A stretch of DNA of 64,000 nucleotides from an uncultured Christensenella sp. (GTDB lineage: Bacteria > Bacillota > Clostridia > Christensenellales > Borkfalkiaceae), in the NCBI GenBank assembly GCA_910577375.1, contig CAJTLT010000002.1:247419-311418 (forward strand), read 5' to 3'. Below, one piece after another: positions 42,349 to 52,093 of the stretch. A program made the position numbers and the translations under genes. The notes below the pieces were generated by a model that was not told the DNA's origin, searched no databases, and saw only the letters and a program-made list of their open reading frames with translations. Position 1 is the stretch's first letter, and each line of letters starts with the position of its first letter.

Positions 42349-42489
42349 TTGTCGATTATAGAGAGGTAAGGTACACCCGTATGTTATCTTTTGTTGTGCC
42401 TTTTTGTTGCTTTATGTTATATTTTGTTGTATTTTCTTGTTAAATTTAGAAATATGTAGATTTTTGTCGTATTTTTTTGTTTTTTGTCG
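42349..42489. promoter_or_regulatory. Box array between micro-ORF and kinase
   Basis: TTGTCGA (42349-42355, matching the core of the Spo0A box) touches the minus -10. CTTTTGTTG (42388), TTTTTGTTG (42401), ATTTTGTTG (42421), TTTTTGTCG (42461) and TTTTTGTCG (42481) follow; the last four keep a 20-bp register. AATATGTAGA is at 42451-42460. Confidence 0.65.
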
Positions 42490-42498
42490 GGTTATATT

Positions 42499-43956
42499 AT
42501 GATTGATTTATACGTTTCCATAACTAAATACGCGCTGCTGTGCCTCAGCTCTTTTTATGCTTTTATAAGGCTCAATAATTATAAGTTGCGTCCTTGGGAT
42601 TTGTTCGCTTTTCCCGCGGCGGCTCTTTTTGCTACCGGTGTTTATTATGCCACGCAAAATATGCGTATTCTTGTCCCTCTTTGTATAGCTTTGTTGGTTT
42701 ATGCCTACAATTTAATCCGCTACCGCAGAGAAATTTTCGCAACCCTTGCAACAAGCATAATAAGTTTGGGTATATCGATTTTCATTTATATAATCGCCTT
42801 ACTTCTTTCCGCTCCGTTTGCATTTATAGTATATCAATTTACCGAAAACGCAACCGCGCGCTATCTCACCGCCGAAACATTCGTAGCAATTTTACAAATA
42901 GTCGCTATAATAATTATCTTCCAAATCAAGCGTTTCAAAGGCGGTTTATCCGCGCACAAAAACGAGGGCAGTTATGATTTCTTATTGTTGATAAGTATTG
43001 TAAGTATAGTTTTATTATCGCTCTTTTATATGGGCGGCAACGACGAAACCACAATCCAGCTTATCCTCGTTTTCCTTGTGGTCTGCGGTTTGGGTCTTAT
43101 ATTCTGGTGGCGCAAGCACGAACGCGTCAATTATCAGCAGATTATAATAAGGCAAAACACAAAAATTTTAGAAGCCCGCTTGCAGGACTACGAAGAAGAA
43201 AAACAAAACCTTATCAACCACAACGCAAAACTTGCAAAAATTATTCACCGCGATAACAAGCTTATCCCCGCAATGGTCGCCGCGGTAGACGCGTTGCTCG
43301 CAAAATCCGATTATAAGTCGGAGCTTGCAAGCTTAAAAGCACAGCTTTCAGAGCTGGCGGACCAGCACGGCGAATCCGTTCGGCAATATCAGAACGTTAC
43401 CGATAACCTCCCCAAAACGGGCGTTATTTCCGTTGATGCGGTTCTGCACTTTATCAATTCCAAAGCCGCAAAACAAAAAGAAGAATGCGTTATAACCGCA
43501 CAGGACGGAGCCTTCCCTCTGCTCTTCGCGGCAATCCCCGAACAAACCGACTTAAACACCGTTATCTGCGATATGGCGGAAAACGCTTTGATTTCCGCCG
43601 CAAAAACCAACGGCGGCAAAATAAAACTTGCTTTCGGCTTTGCGGAAGACGGCTCGCCAAAAATAGAAGTTTTCGATAACGGCGCGCCCTTCGATAAAAA
43701 GGTTGTTGCAAGCCTCGGCAAAAGAAAAATCACAACCCGCAATATAGAAGGCGGCAGCGGAGTCGGGCTTATGACTCTGTTTGAAATTTTAAGAAGATAC
43801 GGTGCAAGCTTCACCCTCAACGAAAACTGCGCCGATAATACCTATTCCAAATGCGTTGCCGTCACCTTCGATAAAAAAGGAAGCACAACCATAATCTCCC
43901 GCGGCGAACAAATCACCGCCCCGCTCCCGCAATCCGAAGACCCCGCCTTCAAATAA
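42499..43956 (+). CDS. AgrC-like GHKL sensor histidine kinase
   Basis: A 485-residue membrane kinase. The first 210 residues hold about six to seven membrane helices with very short outside loops, like peptide sensors of the HPK10 (AgrC) group. A coiled coil (LEARLQDYEEEKQNLINHNAKLAKIIHRDNKLIPAM) carries the likely phosphorylated His (IHRDNK, about residue 250). The GHKL ATPase has the N box DMAENALISAA, the G1 box VFDNGAPFD and the G2 box GGSGVGLMTLFEILRRYG. I chose the ATG at 42499 over a TTG inside a repeat box. It probably phosphorylates the Spo0A-type regulator upstream. Confidence 0.9.
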   Translation: MIDLYVSITKYALLCLSSFYAFIRLNNYKLRPWDLFAFPAAALFATGVYYATQNMRILVPLCIALLVYAYNLIRYRREIFATLATSIISLGISIFIYIIALLLSAPFAFIVYQFTENATARYLTAETFVAILQIVAIIIIFQIKRFKGGLSAHKNEGSYDFLLLISIVSIVLLSLFYMGGNDETTIQLILVFLVVCGLGLIFWWRKHERVNYQQIIIRQNTKILEARLQDYEEEKQNLINHNAKLAKIIHRDNKLIPAMVAAVDALLAKSDYKSELASLKAQLSELADQHGESVRQYQNVTDNLPKTGVISVDAVLHFINSKAAKQKEECVITAQDGAFPLLFAAIPEQTDLNTVICDMAENALISAAKTNGGKIKLAFGFAEDGSPKIEVFDNGAPFDKKVVASLGKRKITTRNIEGGSGVGLMTLFEILRRYGASFTLNENCADNTYSKCVAVTFDKKGSTTIISRGEQITAPLPQSEDPAFK

Positions 43957-44162
43957 TTTTAGCAACTAACTACTAACGCATTTGCAACGAAAATACTTTT
44001 AATTAATTTAATTTTTACTTGCGTTAACTGATTTATTTTTAACCGAATTAAAGTTTGTACCCCTGATTAATTTAATATCATCCGATACAAATTATATTAA
44101 TATATTTTTAACCGACTAACTTGATTTTAATTAATTAAAAATTAAATAATGTAAAAATTAAT

Positions 44163-44188
44163 AGCCCCGCGCCTTTCGGCGCGGGGCT
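44163..44188. terminator. Terminator between convergent units
   Basis: AGCCCCGCGCC-TTTC-GGCGCGGGGCT, followed by TTCCC on plus and A/T-rich DNA on minus. The remaining 43957-44230 is very AT-rich without a gene. Confidence 0.75.
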
Positions 44189-44230
44189 TTCCCTTTAACC
44201 GTTCGCTTAACAAATTTAATTTCACCGTTT

Positions 44231-47200
44231 TTATTCCGCAGTGAACCCGCCTAACTTTTCAAAAATTTCTCTTATTGTTTCGGCGGAAATCGTCTCTTTT
44301 ACAACCCTTGCATAAGTTTTCAAATCCAAAGCGTTCTCTTCCTCCGTTTTAATTCCCGCCAGAATCATATAAGCGTTGAATTCGGGGTTGCTGAAAACGC
44401 AGTCGCATATGCTGTATCTTATTATGTCCGATTTGAAAAGAACTTCCAAATCCTCCGCGCTGTAAGATTTAATCTGCTCAACCGTAAACTCGGGTATTTC
44501 GAACGTGCCGTTTCCGCTGCAAATATCCAGCGCGTCGGATAAAGCCCGCAATTCCGTTTCGCCCAAAACGCAAACGCGGTTTCCCTTAACCGTTGTTTCG
44601 ATGCTGATTTTGCTTTCTCCGGCGCAAACGCTTGCCGCCGCGGCTTTTTCAAGCTGATACGTTATTTTTGCCCGCAGTATAATACTGCCCGCCATTATCT
44701 CGCGCGTTTCCGCGTCGGGCAGCTTCAAATCCTCGCCGCCCCACTCGTCGAAATCCATATCCGCATATTCGTCTTTAAGCGCGATATATGCGTCGATAAC
44801 GGGCTTTATCTCGTGCGGATAAATTATGCCGTAACTGTCCGTACAGCGCACGGGTATTATAAATTTGTTGCCGTTTATAAAGTTAGCCGATACCGCCGCC
44901 GTTATAAGGAAAGAGCGCGTATAACCGCTTTCGTCGCATACGTATTCGCCCGCCTTTACAACGTCAACCTCGTATCCGTCCAAATCCGCGCCGTCAAGAA
45001 TTTCCGCAAGGCACTCTATCTCGCTCTTTCTGTAAATCTTTATATCCTGCCTGTAAGCTTTGGGGTGGTCCGCTAAAATTCTGCTTTCGCTTATAGATTT
45101 TTGTATCGCAAGAGTCAACGCCCCGCCCACAATATCCGAACTTAACATTACGGAAAGTTTTGTTTTGTCGGGCACGTTCTCGCTCGGCGCGGTGAACTGC
45201 GATATGTTGCCGAAATCATAACTTCCCAACTCCGACAAATCGGAAATCCCGAGCTCGTTCAAAGCATACGCAAACGCGGAAATCTCCTCTTCGGGATAAA
45301 CCGTCTGCCCGCGCTTAATCTGCTTTAAAACGTCCGCGGAAATCAAATCCGCGCTTAACGCGCCGTCAAGCTCTTTTGTGAATATACTGCTTATTATAAC
45401 GGAAGGATAAACCACGTTCAGCGTACTGCGCCCGCCGTAATCCTCCAAAGGCTCGTTTAAAGTGAATATCTTTTCGGAAACCTTTTCTCTAAGCAAATCG
45501 CCGTCAAGCTCTTTTATGTTCAGCCCGAATATATCCAGCGCGTCGGAAAGCGCCTGCAATTCCGAAACCCTGTAATATCCGCCTACCTTAGTCTGCTTTA
45601 TAACGCTTTCTTCAACCGCTCCGTCCAAAGCTCTGTCAAGCTCGCGCGTTATGTTGTTGCGCACTATTTCGGAGGCGTAGCATACGCGCAAACGCGTTGT
45701 GGAAGGCTGTATCGCGGAAACTCTGTTAAAGGAAGTCAAAAGCTCCGATACCGCCTCGTCGAAAACCTCTTGCGAAATGCTGAAATCCTCGCCCGCGCCA
45801 GAAAGGTTTAATATTTCGTCAAGCGCGTCCAAAAGCCTTGAAAGCTCCGTGCTCCACGGGTTCGTTACGTCAAAACGTTCCAGCTCGCCCCTCTGCCCCG
45901 CGTCTATATATTTTTGCGGTAAAGACAGCAAAGAACGCAAATCATAGTCGTTCGCTACCGTATGCGCAACCGACGCGGATATTATTTTGCTTTCCGTAAG
46001 CGTTTCTCTGTTTTGCGCAAGCCTTACGAGTATTGCGGAAAAATCCGTGTTGCCGCTTATGCCGAGGCTTGCGAACTCCCCGAAAAGCGAAATTATCTCT
46101 TTCTTTTTGATAACGCTGTCCAGCGTATCTTCTTTAAGCTTCTGCTTTGCGGAATCGGGGATTATAAGAATCAATCCCTCCGCCTCGTAAACTCCGTCGG
46201 AAAGGTAGTTCGAAACGGTGTAATGCATTATATCCGATTTGAAAACCGTTTTAAGCTCGTCGGCCGTTACGGATAACATACAGTCGTATATTTCCTGCTT
46301 TTCAAGGTTTCCCTGCATAATTTCCGCAAGAGGAAGCTTTGTCGCTTTAAGCGCGGCGATAAGCTTTCTCATTTCGCCCGTATACAAGCCGCCGCTTACC
46401 CAGTATTCGGTGTTTTCCTTAAGCTTTTGCGGCAAAATCACGGTCGGGTTGTTGGAAAGCTTTATTTTAAGAAGATTTGCCGCCGTTCCCTCGAAAATAC
46501 GGCTCTCGTCCAGAAGCTTTGTAAACTCTTCGTTTTCGAGGAATTCGTCAAGCGTGTCAAGATAATTTCCCTCCACAAACGGAGCAACGAATTCCGCAAA
46601 AACCTTCGTATTGTCCAGAAGCAGTTTAAGCTCGTCTTTGTTAATTAAATTTACGTATAAACCGTACTCGTCTCTGTCAAGCGAAGAACTCGGTATATAG
46701 AGCGTGTCGTCGCTTTTTTCAATCATAACCGCGGAAATTACCGAACGCAGCAAAGAAGATTGCGTGAGATAATCCGGAATTGTGTATCCGAAACCGTCCT
46801 TTATCGCGGCGGCTTCGGAAATACTTTCTATAAGCGCGGAAATATCCGTGCCGTTGTCCGTTTCCATAAGCGACTTTAAAAGCTCTCCGTTTTCGCCCAA
46901 AGCTTTAAGTCCGTATAAAATGTTGAACATTTCCCCGCGTGCAATTACGTTGCCGTCCTTGTCGCACGTATTCTCATACACGATATCGCTTTCTATATAA
47001 ATTTTATCCGATACCTGCAAAAGAGCGTTCTTTATAGCGTTGTAAAAATAACTTGTCGAAAGCGCCTTGCCCAAAATGCGCGAACTTGCCGCCGCGGAAC
47101 ATATTCCGTCGTAATACTTCATATTTTCCGCATAATCCGCTCCGTTCTTGTCGAACAGCGAAAGCATTGTGTCCAGCGCTTCCGTTTCCTCTTTGTAAAC

Positions 47201-49024
47201 GTTTCCGTAAAGGTTTATAACGTCCTGCGCCGCGCCGCAAAGAATTTGGATTTCTTTTGCCCAGCCGATATTTTCGTCGGCGATTTCTTTATAAGTTATT
47301 CCGTCGCCGTCCTCGGCTGTTAAATACTTGTTTTCAATCCAGCAGTAAATTCTGCCCAAAACGGGGTCTATCTGAGGTTTTCTGTTATCGCCGAGCATGG
47401 AAAGCTTTTGAACCTGCGGGATAACCGTTTTAACCGTTTCCAAAGTATCCCTTTCTTCCGCGTCCTCGGAAATAAACGCAAACGCCAGATTAAGCATTAT
47501 TCTTGCGTCGTCCTTGTTCACAAGCTGCGCCGCCGAAAGATAGGGGCGTATATCCTTGCCCTGCGCCTCTTCGCCTCGGTATTTTTCGATAAGCGCCCTC
47601 TCGTCGGGCATAGCGTCGGAAAGATAGCCTTTTTTGAATATTATTTTTATAAGCTCTTTGTTCGTTTCGGGAATACCCTGAGCGAAAGACATTTGGTCTA
47701 TGTTCGCCGCAATGGAAGTCGCCAGAGCGCCCGCAAAATTAATTATGTACGTTTTGGAATCAAATTCGTTTATCAGATTGTCGAACTCGGTCTGGAACTG
47801 CGGGTTTTTCATTACGGTTAAAACCGCGTCGAACCCGCCCTCGGTTGCGCCGTTTATCACGGGGAGCAAATCCTCTTCCCCGTACTTCATCAAAAGATTA
47901 AAAGTATCGCGCGCAAACGCAGTGTATGCGCCGAGCTCTTCCAAAAGACTTACGCTTCCCGTTATTCCGTTTTCTTCGTCGTTTACCTCGCCCGAAAGTA
48001 TCAAATCCGCGGCGAAAAGATAATACGGCATATCGTTCGTATCTGTGAACTCGTTCAGCACCTTGAAAATGCCTTGCGTGCCGTAACTCTCTATAGAACG
48101 GTAAATGTGATAGGCAAAATCCGCGTTGTCGTCGGAAAAATCATATTCCTTGAACTTTCCGTTGCCCGTTCCCGCAACAACGAAAAATACGCTGCCTATA
48201 AACGAAAGGGATAAAATCCCCGCGAAAGCTCCGCGCACAAGTCCGACCGCGCCGCCTCCGAGATGCCTCTTTTTATAGGGGCGGTCGGTTTCGTTGTTTC
48301 TGAAACTCTCGTTCTTTTCCCGCTTGTATTTCCGCTCCGAATAAGCCATATGGTAAATAAGGTAAAGAATGAAAACAAGCAGAAAATACACAACGGAAAA
48401 TATAACCGCAAAAACAAGGTGGTAAGCCGTATCCGCAACGGTGTAAACATAAGCGGCGTTTTCGCTTAACAGTATCGACCAGTCTGCATTGCCGGAAACG
48501 GCGGAAGGAATATACGCGGCGAAAACCTCTCTCAAAGAATTGCAGTCCGCGCTTACGCCCAACGTTGTTTGCAGCCAGTCCTCGCCCGCTAACAGGTTTA
48601 TGAAATTCAAAGTCGTTTCGTCTACGGCCGGAATCTTTATGCAAACAAAGTAAAGACCTATGCACACTCCGCCCGCGCATACCGAATGCAATAACAGTAC
48701 AAGGCTCTTTCTCAATCCGCGTTTTGCGTTAACCAAAGTAGAGGTTAAAATTATAACCGCAAACAGAACGGTAGGACCCCAGATTATGCAAAAATCTATG
48801 ATTTCTATGACGTTTTTCTGTGATAATTTGGTGATAATCCAGCCGATAAAGCACAATCCTTCAACGATTAATGCAAAAATCAACAGCTTATAACCGCGTT
48901 TAAATCCCTTAAAAAGCACGATAAACAGCATAAAAACGGCGATAAGAACGGAAACGGGAATAATCCAGTTTGAAAAAATAAACTCAAAAACCGCGGAAAC
49001 GCCCGCGTTGCTTGCAATTTTCAT
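44231..49024 (-). CDS. Giant CvpA-like membrane protein with repeats
   Basis: A 1597-residue protein. The first 300 residues have five to six membrane helices in a CvpA-like pattern (LFKGFKRGYKLLIFALIVEG, AKRGLRKSLVLLLHSVCAGG and GGGAVGLVRGAFAGILSLSFIG). The remaining 1300 are probably outside the cell. They contain degenerate repeats that pair an xSDIxxxxI segment (LFKSDIMHYTVSNYL, CYASEIVRNNITREL, VYPSVIISSIFTKEL, LFKSDIIRYSICDCV) with a helix such as ELQALSDALDIFG or EIECLAEILDGAD. AAAGGAGGTGA precedes the ATG. It is the last gene of the envelope operon. Function unknown. Confidence 0.75.
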   Translation of the reverse strand: MKIASNAGVSAVFEFIFSNWIIPVSVLIAVFMLFIVLFKGFKRGYKLLIFALIVEGLCFIGWIITKLSQKNVIEIIDFCIIWGPTVLFAVIILTSTLVNAKRGLRKSLVLLLHSVCAGGVCIGLYFVCIKIPAVDETTLNFINLLAGEDWLQTTLGVSADCNSLREVFAAYIPSAVSGNADWSILLSENAAYVYTVADTAYHLVFAVIFSVVYFLLVFILYLIYHMAYSERKYKREKNESFRNNETDRPYKKRHLGGGAVGLVRGAFAGILSLSFIGSVFFVVAGTGNGKFKEYDFSDDNADFAYHIYRSIESYGTQGIFKVLNEFTDTNDMPYYLFAADLILSGEVNDEENGITGSVSLLEELGAYTAFARDTFNLLMKYGEEDLLPVINGATEGGFDAVLTVMKNPQFQTEFDNLINEFDSKTYIINFAGALATSIAANIDQMSFAQGIPETNKELIKIIFKKGYLSDAMPDERALIEKYRGEEAQGKDIRPYLSAAQLVNKDDARIMLNLAFAFISEDAEERDTLETVKTVIPQVQKLSMLGDNRKPQIDPVLGRIYCWIENKYLTAEDGDGITYKEIADENIGWAKEIQILCGAAQDVINLYGNVYKEETEALDTMLSLFDKNGADYAENMKYYDGICSAAASSRILGKALSTSYFYNAIKNALLQVSDKIYIESDIVYENTCDKDGNVIARGEMFNILYGLKALGENGELLKSLMETDNGTDISALIESISEAAAIKDGFGYTIPDYLTQSSLLRSVISAVMIEKSDDTLYIPSSSLDRDEYGLYVNLINKDELKLLLDNTKVFAEFVAPFVEGNYLDTLDEFLENEEFTKLLDESRIFEGTAANLLKIKLSNNPTVILPQKLKENTEYWVSGGLYTGEMRKLIAALKATKLPLAEIMQGNLEKQEIYDCMLSVTADELKTVFKSDIMHYTVSNYLSDGVYEAEGLILIIPDSAKQKLKEDTLDSVIKKKEIISLFGEFASLGISGNTDFSAILVRLAQNRETLTESKIISASVAHTVANDYDLRSLLSLPQKYIDAGQRGELERFDVTNPWSTELSRLLDALDEILNLSGAGEDFSISQEVFDEAVSELLTSFNRVSAIQPSTTRLRVCYASEIVRNNITRELDRALDGAVEESVIKQTKVGGYYRVSELQALSDALDIFGLNIKELDGDLLREKVSEKIFTLNEPLEDYGGRSTLNVVYPSVIISSIFTKELDGALSADLISADVLKQIKRGQTVYPEEEISAFAYALNELGISDLSELGSYDFGNISQFTAPSENVPDKTKLSVMLSSDIVGGALTLAIQKSISESRILADHPKAYRQDIKIYRKSEIECLAEILDGADLDGYEVDVVKAGEYVCDESGYTRSFLITAAVSANFINGNKFIIPVRCTDSYGIIYPHEIKPVIDAYIALKDEYADMDFDEWGGEDLKLPDAETREIMAGSIILRAKITYQLEKAAAASVCAGESKISIETTVKGNRVCVLGETELRALSDALDICSGNGTFEIPEFTVEQIKSYSAEDLEVLFKSDIIRYSICDCVFSNPEFNAYMILAGIKTEEENALDLKTYARVVKETISAETIREIFEKLGGFTAE

Positions 49025-49079
49025 TCAAATCACCTCCTTTTTTTCACTGCTTTTTCATTTTTCGGCTTTTAAACGGTTA

Positions 49080-50063
49080 TTACTTGTCTGTTCCGGCGTC
49101 AACCGGATATATCTCGCAATCAGGCAAATTCATATAAGGGTCGCAATTTTCAAAACTGTTTTCATACATAACCACTCTCGTCGCGCCCGACGCCGAAACG
49201 GTTTTAAGCTTTGCACAGTTTACAAATGCGCCGCTTTCTATCAATATATAGGGCATTTCAAGCGTTACAGACACAATATCCGAGTTCTTGAACGCCCCCG
49301 CCTCTATTTTCGTTACTCTGTAATCGCCGATTTTTTCGGGAATCACAACGTCTTTTTCTTCGCTTTCGTATCCGTAAACGCTCACTTCCGTTCCCGAATT
49401 TCCGATTATCCGCAAATCGAAACCTTCCAAAGTGAAGCTTTTCGACTTTTGCATAAACAAAAACAACGAAACCGCAATATACGCAACGACCGCGATACAA
49501 ATGAGAACGCTGAAAACCACGGGAAATTTCGCAATATTTTTACGCGTTTTATCTGTAATCTCCACGTAAGGCTCGTAAATCTTTTCCCGTTCTTCTATTT
49601 CTTCCGGTTCTTTCTTCTTTTTCTTGGATTTTTTATGTTTTGCGCGTTTTTCTTTTTCGGTTTCTTCGTCCGCGGCGTAATGCGTGAATTTATAGCTGTT
49701 GTCCGTATACTCTCCGTCATTCCAGATAAATCTGTCAAACGCGGCTTTTCTGAGTTTAACGGTAAGCGTATGGCACGCGTAATTTATTTTAAGCTTTGCC
49801 TTTGGCACGAAAGCCTGTTGCGCTTTTGCGGAAAACTTATTGTAAACCACAACGGTTTTTTCCACAAGCTCGCCGTCGGAATTATATTCGTTTACTTCAA
49901 ACTCGAAGCCTAAAAGCTGTTGATTTACGTTATTTATAAATTTGAATACTGCGTATTTCTCTTCCGCGCGCTCGTCTTCGAACAATATATATTCGTTTAA
50001 TGACACGACTTCGTCGGTTTGCTGAGCACACTTTATTTTGCGGATATTGTTAAACGAACTCAT
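49080..50063 (-). CDS. Membrane protein with BspA-type leucine-rich end
   Basis: A 327-residue protein with a soluble beta-rich N-terminal half (likely cytoplasmic), a basic Lys-rich linker (EKRAKHKKSKKKKKEPEE), one membrane helix (VVFSVLICIAVVAYIAVSLFLFM) and an outer C-terminal domain with LRR_5/BspA-like repeats (VVIPEKIGDYRVTKIEAGAFKNSDIVSVTLEMPYILIESGAFVNCAKLKTV). I chose the ATG at 50063, with GGAGGTG upstream; an earlier ATG at 50096 is possible. The outer LRR domain may bind a partner such as the MBG proteins. Function unknown. Confidence 0.72.
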   Translation of the reverse strand: MSSFNNIRKIKCAQQTDEVVSLNEYILFEDERAEEKYAVFKFINNVNQQLLGFEFEVNEYNSDGELVEKTVVVYNKFSAKAQQAFVPKAKLKINYACHTLTVKLRKAAFDRFIWNDGEYTDNSYKFTHYAADEETEKEKRAKHKKSKKKKKEPEEIEEREKIYEPYVEITDKTRKNIAKFPVVFSVLICIAVVAYIAVSLFLFMQKSKSFTLEGFDLRIIGNSGTEVSVYGYESEEKDVVIPEKIGDYRVTKIEAGAFKNSDIVSVTLEMPYILIESGAFVNCAKLKTVSASGATRVVMYENSFENCDPYMNLPDCEIYPVDAGTDK

Positions 50064-50763
50064 ATTCGAGCACACCTCCGCTTCTTTCTTTCGCATTTTT
50101 CAAACGGAAACACAACACCGTAACAAAATAACTTATCACCGCAAGCAAAAAACTGCCCGCGATTGCCGCGTAGTTCAAAAAATTATCCAGATATTGTTTT
50201 ATATAAATCCCGCCGAAAAGCTCTATTATCGCATGGCGGACAACAAACAATCCCGCAAACAGCAACACGCTTTTTATAGCCGCGCTCAATCTTATTTTCG
50301 ACTTCGGCAAAGGGCGGATAACAGAGGAATTTATCTCCGTTCCGTCCACAGAGCCTATAATAACGTTGACATAAACGCAGTTTTTGTGCAACGCGATTAT
50401 TTTTGAACTCTTTTCCGTACAACACTGCTCAACGCGGAGAACTCCCGCCACTTTTTTACGGGCGGTATACTGGATTACGTAAAATATTATTTCGTTGAAT
50501 TCTTTTGCGTAATTACATATCAAGTATCTGTCGTAAGCCGATTTGCAGATTACGTATTTTTTTATAAACTTTTTGGTTTCGCCGGAAGTAAAGTACAAAG
50601 AGTTTTTGGAATTGGAAGTTTTTTCGGTTTTTATCAGCTCGTCTTCGTGATACGAGAAATAGTATTTGTTTTTAAGCAGCCTTGAACAGAGCAAAATTAT
50701 TACGCCGAGGAAGACGACCGCCGCCGAAGCGAGGCATAAAATTCTCCATAAATATAACGTCAT
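50050..50763 (-). CDS. Envelope-operon membrane protein (unknown)
   Basis: A 237-residue protein with membrane segments near both ends (MTLYLWRILCLASAAVVFLGVIILLC at the start; AIKSVLLFAGLFVVRHAIIELFGG and AAIAGSFLLAVISYFVTVLCF at the end) and a soluble beta-rich middle of about 120 residues. The ATG at 50763 lies next to the upstream stop (TAATATG), which suggests coupled translation; an extended N-terminus would overlap the previous gene and is rejected. It overlaps the next gene by 14 nt. Confidence 0.7.
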   Translation of the reverse strand: MTLYLWRILCLASAAVVFLGVIILLCSRLLKNKYYFSYHEDELIKTEKTSNSKNSLYFTSGETKKFIKKYVICKSAYDRYLICNYAKEFNEIIFYVIQYTARKKVAGVLRVEQCCTEKSSKIIALHKNCVYVNVIIGSVDGTEINSSVIRPLPKSKIRLSAAIKSVLLFAGLFVVRHAIIELFGGIYIKQYLDNFLNYAAIAGSFLLAVISYFVTVLCFRLKNAKERSGGVLEYEFV

Positions 50764-50764
50764 A

Positions 50765-52042
50765 TTATTCCCGTCCTTCCGCGTCTTCCGCGATTTCCCC
50801 GGGTTCGGCAGGCTCTTCCGGTGTTGCTTCTTCCGCAACGTCTGCGGTTTCTGCGTTTACCGTTTCTTCCGTCTGCTCTTCCGTTCCGATTGTTTCTTCT
50901 TTAATTTCGGTTTCTTCTGTCTGTTCGGGCTGTTCTTCCTCTGTAATTTCCGAAATTTCGGATTGAACTGTTTCTGGCTGTTGTTCAGCGATTTCCGAAA
51001 CCTGCTCTTTATTCACAGGTTTTTCGGGTTGTTCTTCCGTTTTTTGGGGAACAGCTTGTTCTTTTTGTTTAATTTCTTTTTGTTTTAATTTCGCCACCGC
51101 GCGCTCTTCGCGTTCCCTGCGCCGTTTATCCTCGGGCTTTTCGGGCAACGGTACGGCTTCGTCTGCGGTTTCGTCAAACAGTTCGGCAAGTCCGTTTTCT
51201 ATTTCTTCAGTGGCGATTTTAATTCCTCTGCATTTTTTAATATTAACGCCTTTTATATATTTTTCTCCCGCGCATATATCGGCGAACAGACTGACCGTTG
51301 CAATTCTTCTTGCGCCGTCGAAAATAGGCAACACCAACGCGAAAGCGATAAAAACAACAATGCACCAAACAACTGACACCGCTTCAAACGCACGGTAGCC
51401 GAATAAAAATTCTTTGATTAAATAACATCCGCCGTAACCTATCCCGCCGAAAGCTCCGATAATAAGCGAAGAAACGAAAATAATCATAAAAAGCGTCCAT
51501 TTGCCGCGGGTTTTCATAGTTTGCATGCAAAGCGCAATAACTTCTCCCGCGGTAACATCGGGCTTGCTTTCTATAATATAGGGCGTGGGAGAAAGCAGAA
51601 ACGGCATAATTACCGTATACGCAACGAGAGCAATTGCCGCGGGCGCGGCGAAAGCTGCCACAAGAATCTGATAATCAACGGACCGCACCGCAAAGCTGAC
51701 GGCGTAACCGATTGCTCCAAGAATCGCGGCAAAAACGCAAATCAACAATACGCCGGCAAGAAACAAAAGCGCTTCGAGAATAATGGCAAGTATCATAGTA
51801 CCGAGCGCGCCCTTGCGCCCGATTGTTGTAAAACTTTGCGTAACGCTAAGCTTTTCTTTGTGGGCATATTTTGCAAATCTTATATCGGAGATATCGAAAA
51901 CCGCGCTGAAAATTATCGTGAAACGCGCCAGAAGTTCCATGAAAAGATAAATATAATATTTGAAAAAACCTTTGTTTTTATATATTGCGGCGACGGATTT
52001 CTTAACCGCTCTGCCGTAATAATAACAAAATCCCCGATTCAT
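50765..52042 (-). CDS. Membrane protein with long Glu-rich tail
   Basis: A 425-residue protein. Residues 1-260 hold about six membrane helices (YIYLFMELLARFTIIFSAVF, GTMILAIILEALLFLAGVLLICVFAAILGAIGYAVSF, AAFAAPAAIALVAYTVIMPFLL, LFMIIFVSSLIIGAFGGIGY and VVWCIVVFIAFALVLPIF), similar in layout to YciC/DUF-type polytopic proteins. The last 130 residues are a disordered tail dominated by Glu, Gln, Thr and Pro. I chose the ATG at 52042, 5 nt after GGAGG. Function unknown; it follows the giant MBG gene by 51 nt. Confidence 0.72.
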   Translation of the reverse strand: MNRGFCYYYGRAVKKSVAAIYKNKGFFKYYIYLFMELLARFTIIFSAVFDISDIRFAKYAHKEKLSVTQSFTTIGRKGALGTMILAIILEALLFLAGVLLICVFAAILGAIGYAVSFAVRSVDYQILVAAFAAPAAIALVAYTVIMPFLLSPTPYIIESKPDVTAGEVIALCMQTMKTRGKWTLFMIIFVSSLIIGAFGGIGYGGCYLIKEFLFGYRAFEAVSVVWCIVVFIAFALVLPIFDGARRIATVSLFADICAGEKYIKGVNIKKCRGIKIATEEIENGLAELFDETADEAVPLPEKPEDKRRREREERAVAKLKQKEIKQKEQAVPQKTEEQPEKPVNKEQVSEIAEQQPETVQSEISEITEEEQPEQTEETEIKEETIGTEEQTEETVNAETADVAEEATPEEPAEPGEIAEDAEGRE

Positions 52043-52093
52043 TGCTGCCTCCATTGAAGTTGCGGATTTGTATTTTTGATTTGTGTTTTAAGT

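Noticed and set aside
42381..42443. Plus-strand 20-residue hydrophobic ORF (MLSFVVPFCCFMLYFVVFSC)
   Set aside because: Its codons are the repeated TTTTGTTG boxes themselves and the upstream AAGG is poor; it is more likely a by-product of the box array than a second peptide.
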